Assembly: GCA_037445635.1 (NCBI GenBank)
Contig: JBBIKC010000030.1
Location: forward strand, 1 to 42,476
Origin: JBFMCC01 sp037445635
Lineage (GTDB): Bacteria; Chloroflexota; Anaerolineae; Anaerolineales; Villigracilaceae
Length of the DNA: 42,476 bases
Direction: 5' to 3'
The stretch's first letter is position 1. Each line of letters starts with the position of its first letter. The translations under genes and the position numbers were made by a program. Shown here piece by piece: positions 40,101 through 42,476 of the stretch. A model generated the notes under the pieces. The model searched no databases, was not told where the DNA came from, and saw only the letters and a program-made list of their open reading frames with translations.

Positions 40101-40676
40101 CCGCAGATAAATGGAATGCTCCGAAGGCGCGTCAAGATTTGGGTTGTAACAAAGCAAATTGATGAGATGGATTTCGGCGTTGAGACAATAAGAATGCTTG
40201 AGCAATTAGGTTGCATTGTCAAGCAGAGAAAAAGAACCCACGAGAAACTTGTAATCATTGACAATAGAATTGCATACTACGGCTCTTTGAACGTTCTCTC
40301 ATACAAGGATACAAAAGAAACCATGTATAGGATTCAAGGAGAACAAGTTGCCCAACTTATACAGCAGTTTATTGACGTGATCGGGTATGCAAAAAAACCT
40401 TCCGCGGCGCAACAGCAAAAGCCTATAAGTGCATGGCTGACGCGCGAGGAATGCGCGGGAAAGTTCAGGAAATTGAGATGGACAATTGCCGAGCAGAGGC
40501 ATATTCCTCAATATGCAGTTCTGTACAATCAAACCATTGATGAAATGCTCAATAACCCTCCGCAAACGGAAGAGGCGCTTTACGATCTTTTAGAAGAATG
40601 TGGAGAAAAGCATTTGAAGAACTTGAGTCCATTTTTGGATGAGATTTTATCAATATTGCAAAGATATAAAAGATAG
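37197..40676 (+). CDS. SWIM zinc finger / SF1 helicase / PLD nuclease, Mokosh type II-like
   Basis: A 1159-residue protein (numbering from the TTG at 37194 adds one). A SWIM-type zinc finger is visible at Cys56-x-Cys58 and Cys68-x-His70. A UPF1/DNA2-like SF1 helicase core follows: Walker A GPPGTGKS (313-320), TSHTNIAVDN, a coiled-coil insert of about 180 residues, motif II VDELS (603-607), FFGDPKQLPP, EQWRMP, DSFQGEQRDV and NVAITRTK. The C-terminal phospholipase D-type nuclease has one HKD motif, His1016, Lys1018 and Asp1023, then GSLN. A helicase fused to PLD is the architecture of type II Mokosh anti-phage proteins; the SWIM finger is, as far as I know, not part of that description. Motif II has DELS instead of the common DEAS/DEAT. 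GAGG precedes ATG 37197. The gene is much more AT-rich than its surroundings. Confidence 0.8.
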   Translation: MANTTNLRVRGPYPSQTITTGIQTYYVDERLGAGTQIGRKITLSWQGGSIASATCTCTAKASLSLPCSHIQSVLNYNGIITSTAYTPRQIFARTRKSSSSSKNLVSSSVSLSRSTSITPRSPEIAIGNEADLPDFITEIGQIKFVVKAVQDEIEEIQNSPNVKQVLITNGQLLGSIGESFRYKFDMGDDFRSPPDTPIELHIGEEDLIVSGSILRCEPDSFVEIALDQFHGKHIPQARLVSRLDFIWKSAEKRLLGLGEVPNLDIFKFALNPRPETAYDVSVDEDWGKYPPNDEQRMALVASLEQKVSFVYGPPGTGKSQTIGWLVKELIRRDEKVIITSHTNIAVDNALQRVCDTSEGKVLRDEGDILRLGEPLNKGLDDLRLPRIIEKKSAGLKQKLDMLKQEQQRLGEQLDTCTEEIDIYRRHQKTVVERKMLSDFIDSSDKAISDFDKTVKQNQKKLKEIRTLISSPKLLDFLLRPVRAIQSNQIESKIAQFQKHIQQRKTRRDKAVKDLEIAEEKLRNNNIPLVSTEFDNALTNLSIQKSELATSLEKIKETVQVIQDQLDEIAKNVVSQARIIGLTLSKLCIDPSVSKLQCENLIVDELSTAPFPFVLVALIAPTKRAIFFGDPKQLPPISLSKSAFAKKYLQRDTYEIVNQHTPVSRKLTEQWRMPASIVEFVNSAIYQGELKTPDELERQRNKEILEDEKSPFVNVPFKDHQVIFVDTSSISPWCGYDANQSRYNLYSAHIIAEIIAQEVEEKPDWSSANDDEKRKIGVICPYRAQKQLLKKLCHSRLEMVGKLDLIDNYVDFHTVDSFQGEQRDVIILDLTAGQPSSPGIRLSEKTEFEIAGKRPVSKVRRLLNVAITRTKYQLVIVGNRSYFEREFKDDPNEFVLNIIERASQGKRKSHASIDGEDLLSGQKTVKSGNSLFLSETDFYVHLKKDLDRATNSVVIVSPFITRNRVQELLPQINGMLRRRVKIWVVTKQIDEMDFGVETIRMLEQLGCIVKQRKRTHEKLVIIDNRIAYYGSLNVLSYKDTKETMYRIQGEQVAQLIQQFIDVIGYAKKPSAAQQQKPISAWLTREECAGKFRKLRWTIAEQRHIPQYAVLYNQTIDEMLNNPPQTEEALYDLLEECGEKHLKNLSPFLDEILSILQRYKR

Positions 40677-40825
40677 GCACCCCTCATTCGCTTTGAATAG
40701 GCTTCGCAAACATAGTCCTGGCATTCCACATCGGGGTGGGGCAAAAGCTTGGGCAAATCCCTCTCGAAACAGAACTAACTTCCCCGTCGCGTGAAGCGTA
40801 AATCGTTCATCGTCTTTTCATCAGT

Positions 40826-40831
40826 TATAAT
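40826..40831 (+). promoter_or_regulatory. -10 box of glyQS
   Basis: TATAAT about 50 bases before the ATG at 40882; the -35 is weak. Confidence 0.45.
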
Positions 40832-40840
40832 CCCTCCACA

Positions 40841-40878
40841 ATCTGAAATCGTAAATCCACAATCGAAAATCGAAAATA
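40841..40878 (+). repeat. Repeat family F (AATCGAAAATCGAAAAT) in the glyQS leader
   Basis: AT-rich repeated units of the form AAATCG/ATCGAAA fill the leader directly before the start codon, replacing any Shine-Dalgarno sequence. A similar tract is translated inside glyQS at 41756-41797. Confidence 0.55.
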
Positions 40879-40881
40879 ACC

Positions 40882-42476
40882 ATGCCCTCCTCCTTCCAAT
40901 CCCTCATCCTCACCCTCCAACAATTCTGGGCTTCGCACGGCTGCCTCATCACCCAGCCCTACTACACCCAGGTTGGCGCAGGGACCATGAACCCCAACAC
41001 CTTCCTGCGCGTGCTGGGACCCGAGCCGTGGAACGTTGCCTACGTCGAGCCGTCCGTCCGCCCCGATGACGGGCGCTACGGCGAGAACCCCAACCGTTTC
41101 CAACTCCACACCCAATTTCAGGTCATCCTCAAGCCCGACCCAGGCAATCCGCAGGAACTCTACCTCGAGTCGCTCAAAGCCCTCGGCATTGACCCGCGCC
41201 AGCACGACATCCGCTTCGTGGAGGACAACTGGGAACAGCCCGCCATCTCCGCCTGGGGCTTGGGCTGGGAAGTCTGGCTCGACGGGCAGGAGATCACGCA
41301 GTTCACCTACTTCCAGCAGATGGGCGGCGTGACCCTCAATCCCGTCTCGGTCGAACTGACCTACGGCCTCGAGCGCATCCTCATCGCCCTCAACAACGCC
41401 AAAGCCATCTGGGACGAACCCTGGAACGAGCGCGTCACCTACGGCGAAATCCGCCGCAAAGAAGAATTCGAACACTCCAAATACTACTTCGAAATCGCCG
41501 ATGTCGAGCGCGTCCGCGCCATGTACGACCTCTACTCCGCCGAAGCCGACGCCTGTCTCGCCAGCGGCCTCATCCTCCCCGCCCACGACTACGTCCTCAA
41601 ATGCTCGCACGCCTTCAACATCCTCGACACGCGCGGCGCCATCTCCGTCGCCGAACGGCAGGCCTTCTTCCGCCGCATGCGCGAACTCGCCCGCCGCGTC
41701 GCCGAGGGATACGAGGAACAGCGAAAAGGATTAGAGTATCCCTTGCTCAAAGAAACGATACTCGATACTCGAAAATCGAATATCGAATTGTCGAATCTCG
41801 CTTTCCCCAATATCGCATCTTCCTTCCTCCTCGAAATCGGCGTCGAAGAACTCCCCGCCTCGGATGTGGACGCGGCCCGCGCGTATCTTGTAACTCGTAT
41901 CCCGCAACTCCTCTCCGAACTTCACCTTGACCACAAAGCCGTCCGCATCTTTTCGACCCCGAGGAGGCTCGTCGTTTCGATTGACTCTCTCTCCCCGCAT
42001 CAACCCGACCGCGAAGACCTGGTCAAAGGTCCGCCCGCCGATAAAGCCATTGTACGACAAACTTCCAGTTTGTCGTATACCCCCGCCGCGCAGGGCTTCG
42101 CCAAAAAGAACAACGTCCGCGTGGAAGACCTCATCGTCCGCGAAGAGAATGGCGGCAAATACGTCTTCGCGGTGGTCAGGCAGAAGGGGCGGCCCGCGCC
42201 CGAGGTCCTGGCTGAAGCGCTGCCCAAACTGATTGCCGAAATCAAATTCGAGAAGTCCATGCGCTGGAATGATTCTGGTGTGGCTTTCTCGCGTCCTATC
42301 CGCTGGCTGGCGGCGCTCTTCGGCGATCAGGTCATCCCCTTTGAATACGCGGGCGTGACCTCTGGCAATGTGACGCGCGGCCTGCGTCCCTACGGCTCGC
42401 CCGAAATCGTCATCCCCTCCGCCGAAAAATACTTCGACCTGATGCGCGAAGCGGGAATCATGCTCGATAAAGAAGA
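40882..42476 (+). CDS. glyQS: Glycyl-tRNA synthetase, alpha and beta subunits fused (partial)
   Basis: The frame is open from ATG 40882 to the window edge (531 codons seen; the beta part normally needs about 450 more). Residues 1-290 are a complete alpha subunit: LQQFWASHGCLITQPYYTQVGAGT, FQVILKPDP, NWEQPAISAWGLGWEVWLDGQEITQFTYFQQMGG and the ELTYGLERI motif 3. From about residue 315 the beta subunit begins, SSFLLEIGVEELPASDVDAA, and continues to FSRPIRWLAALFGD and VTRGLRPYGSPE. The enzyme charges tRNA-Gly. Fused glyQS is known from Chlamydiae and some other lineages. Two repeats are translated inside it: an AT-rich tract at the subunit joint (41756-41797) and a palindrome at 42053-42077. Confidence 0.95.
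   Translation, partial: MPSSFQSLILTLQQFWASHGCLITQPYYTQVGAGTMNPNTFLRVLGPEPWNVAYVEPSVRPDDGRYGENPNRFQLHTQFQVILKPDPGNPQELYLESLKALGIDPRQHDIRFVEDNWEQPAISAWGLGWEVWLDGQEITQFTYFQQMGGVTLNPVSVELTYGLERILIALNNAKAIWDEPWNERVTYGEIRRKEEFEHSKYYFEIADVERVRAMYDLYSAEADACLASGLILPAHDYVLKCSHAFNILDTRGAISVAERQAFFRRMRELARRVAEGYEEQRKGLEYPLLKETILDTRKSNIELSNLAFPNIASSFLLEIGVEELPASDVDAARAYLVTRIPQLLSELHLDHKAVRIFSTPRRLVVSIDSLSPHQPDREDLVKGPPADKAIVRQTSSLSYTPAAQGFAKKNNVRVEDLIVREENGGKYVFAVVRQKGRPAPEVLAEALPKLIAEIKFEKSMRWNDSGVAFSRPIRWLAALFGDQVIPFEYAGVTSGNVTRGLRPYGSPEIVIPSAEKYFDLMREAGIMLDKE
41756..41797 (+). repeat. Repeat family F tract at the alpha-beta joint of glyQS
   Basis: Units of the form ATACTCGAAAATCGAATATC and GAATTGTCGAATC, translated as about 14 residues in the linker between alpha and beta parts. 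Confidence 0.6.
42053..42077. repeat. Perfect palindrome family E inside glyQS
   Basis: Arms TACGACAAACT and AGTTTGTCGTA with a TCC loop. It is translated in frame as IVRQTSSLSY just before the conserved PAAQGFAKK helix. Confidence 0.8.

Noticed and set aside
40677..40881. A T-box or other riboswitch before glyQS
   Set aside because: No specifier loop, T-box sequence or terminator pair is visible; the leader is mostly a simple AT-rich repeat.
41036..41734. Plus-strand frames inside glyQS (41036-41332 and 41501-41734)
   Set aside because: They overlap conserved glyQ codons in a different frame and have Ser/Pro/Arg-rich shadow composition.

Overview
The window reads as a chromosomal piece from an uncultured, GC-rich member of the Chloroflexota, most likely Anaerolineae. 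That is an inference from protein character, from a fused glyQS gene, and from the dense population of short palindromic repeats; no rRNA is present to confirm it. The sequence runs to the window edge inside genes at the right end and probably at the left end, and it carries one 35-base run of N.

Layout. 1-2.5 kb: an AT-rich unrecognised ORF, a DUF4258/YgiT-type toxin-antitoxin-like pair, and a VapBC-type pair with a well-formed autoregulated-looking promoter. 2.5-6.3 kb: a large membrane diguanylate cyclase, a decayed ISAs1-type transposase tail, and a cold shock protein with a long structured leader. 6.3-14.9 kb (mostly minus strand): a small membrane protein, a PLP aminotransferase, a sugar-nucleotidyltransferase, an aldo/keto reductase, a NUDIX hydrolase, a UvrD/PcrA helicase interrupted by a 364-residue intein, and mscL. 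15-28.4 kb (plus strand): a long oligopeptide ABC transporter locus with two ATPase pairs, one permease pair and three substrate-binding lipoproteins, plus an anchored cytochrome c. 28.4-33.5 kb: a response regulator, tRNA-Gln, glmU, cdd, recO and a geranylgeranyl-reductase-type flavoprotein. 33.5-40.7 kb: an accessory, defence-like region with a leaderless LuxR-type regulator, an intact TIR protein, an acyltransferase, three decayed TIR copies, a PIN toxin gene broken by one stop codon, and a 1159-residue SWIM/SF1 helicase/PLD protein resembling type II Mokosh. 40.9 kb to the end: glyQS.

The most unusual theme is that several families of short palindromic repeats lie inside coding sequences without breaking the frame: in uvrD, recO, the flavoprotein, glyQS (twice), and up to five times in one decaying TIR gene. 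This resembles the Rickettsia palindromic elements, but here several unrelated families act on one genome segment. Because an uninterrupted TIR paralogue lies nearby, insertion boundaries in the TIR copies can be read to within a few codons, and two decayed copies carry related insertions at the same position.

A second theme is regulation close to or at the start codon: the diguanylate cyclase, the flavoprotein and the LuxR-type gene all have a TATAAT box within 6 to 15 bases of the ATG. The LuxR-type promoter has a palindrome matching the Bacillus-type SOS box between its -35 and -10 elements.
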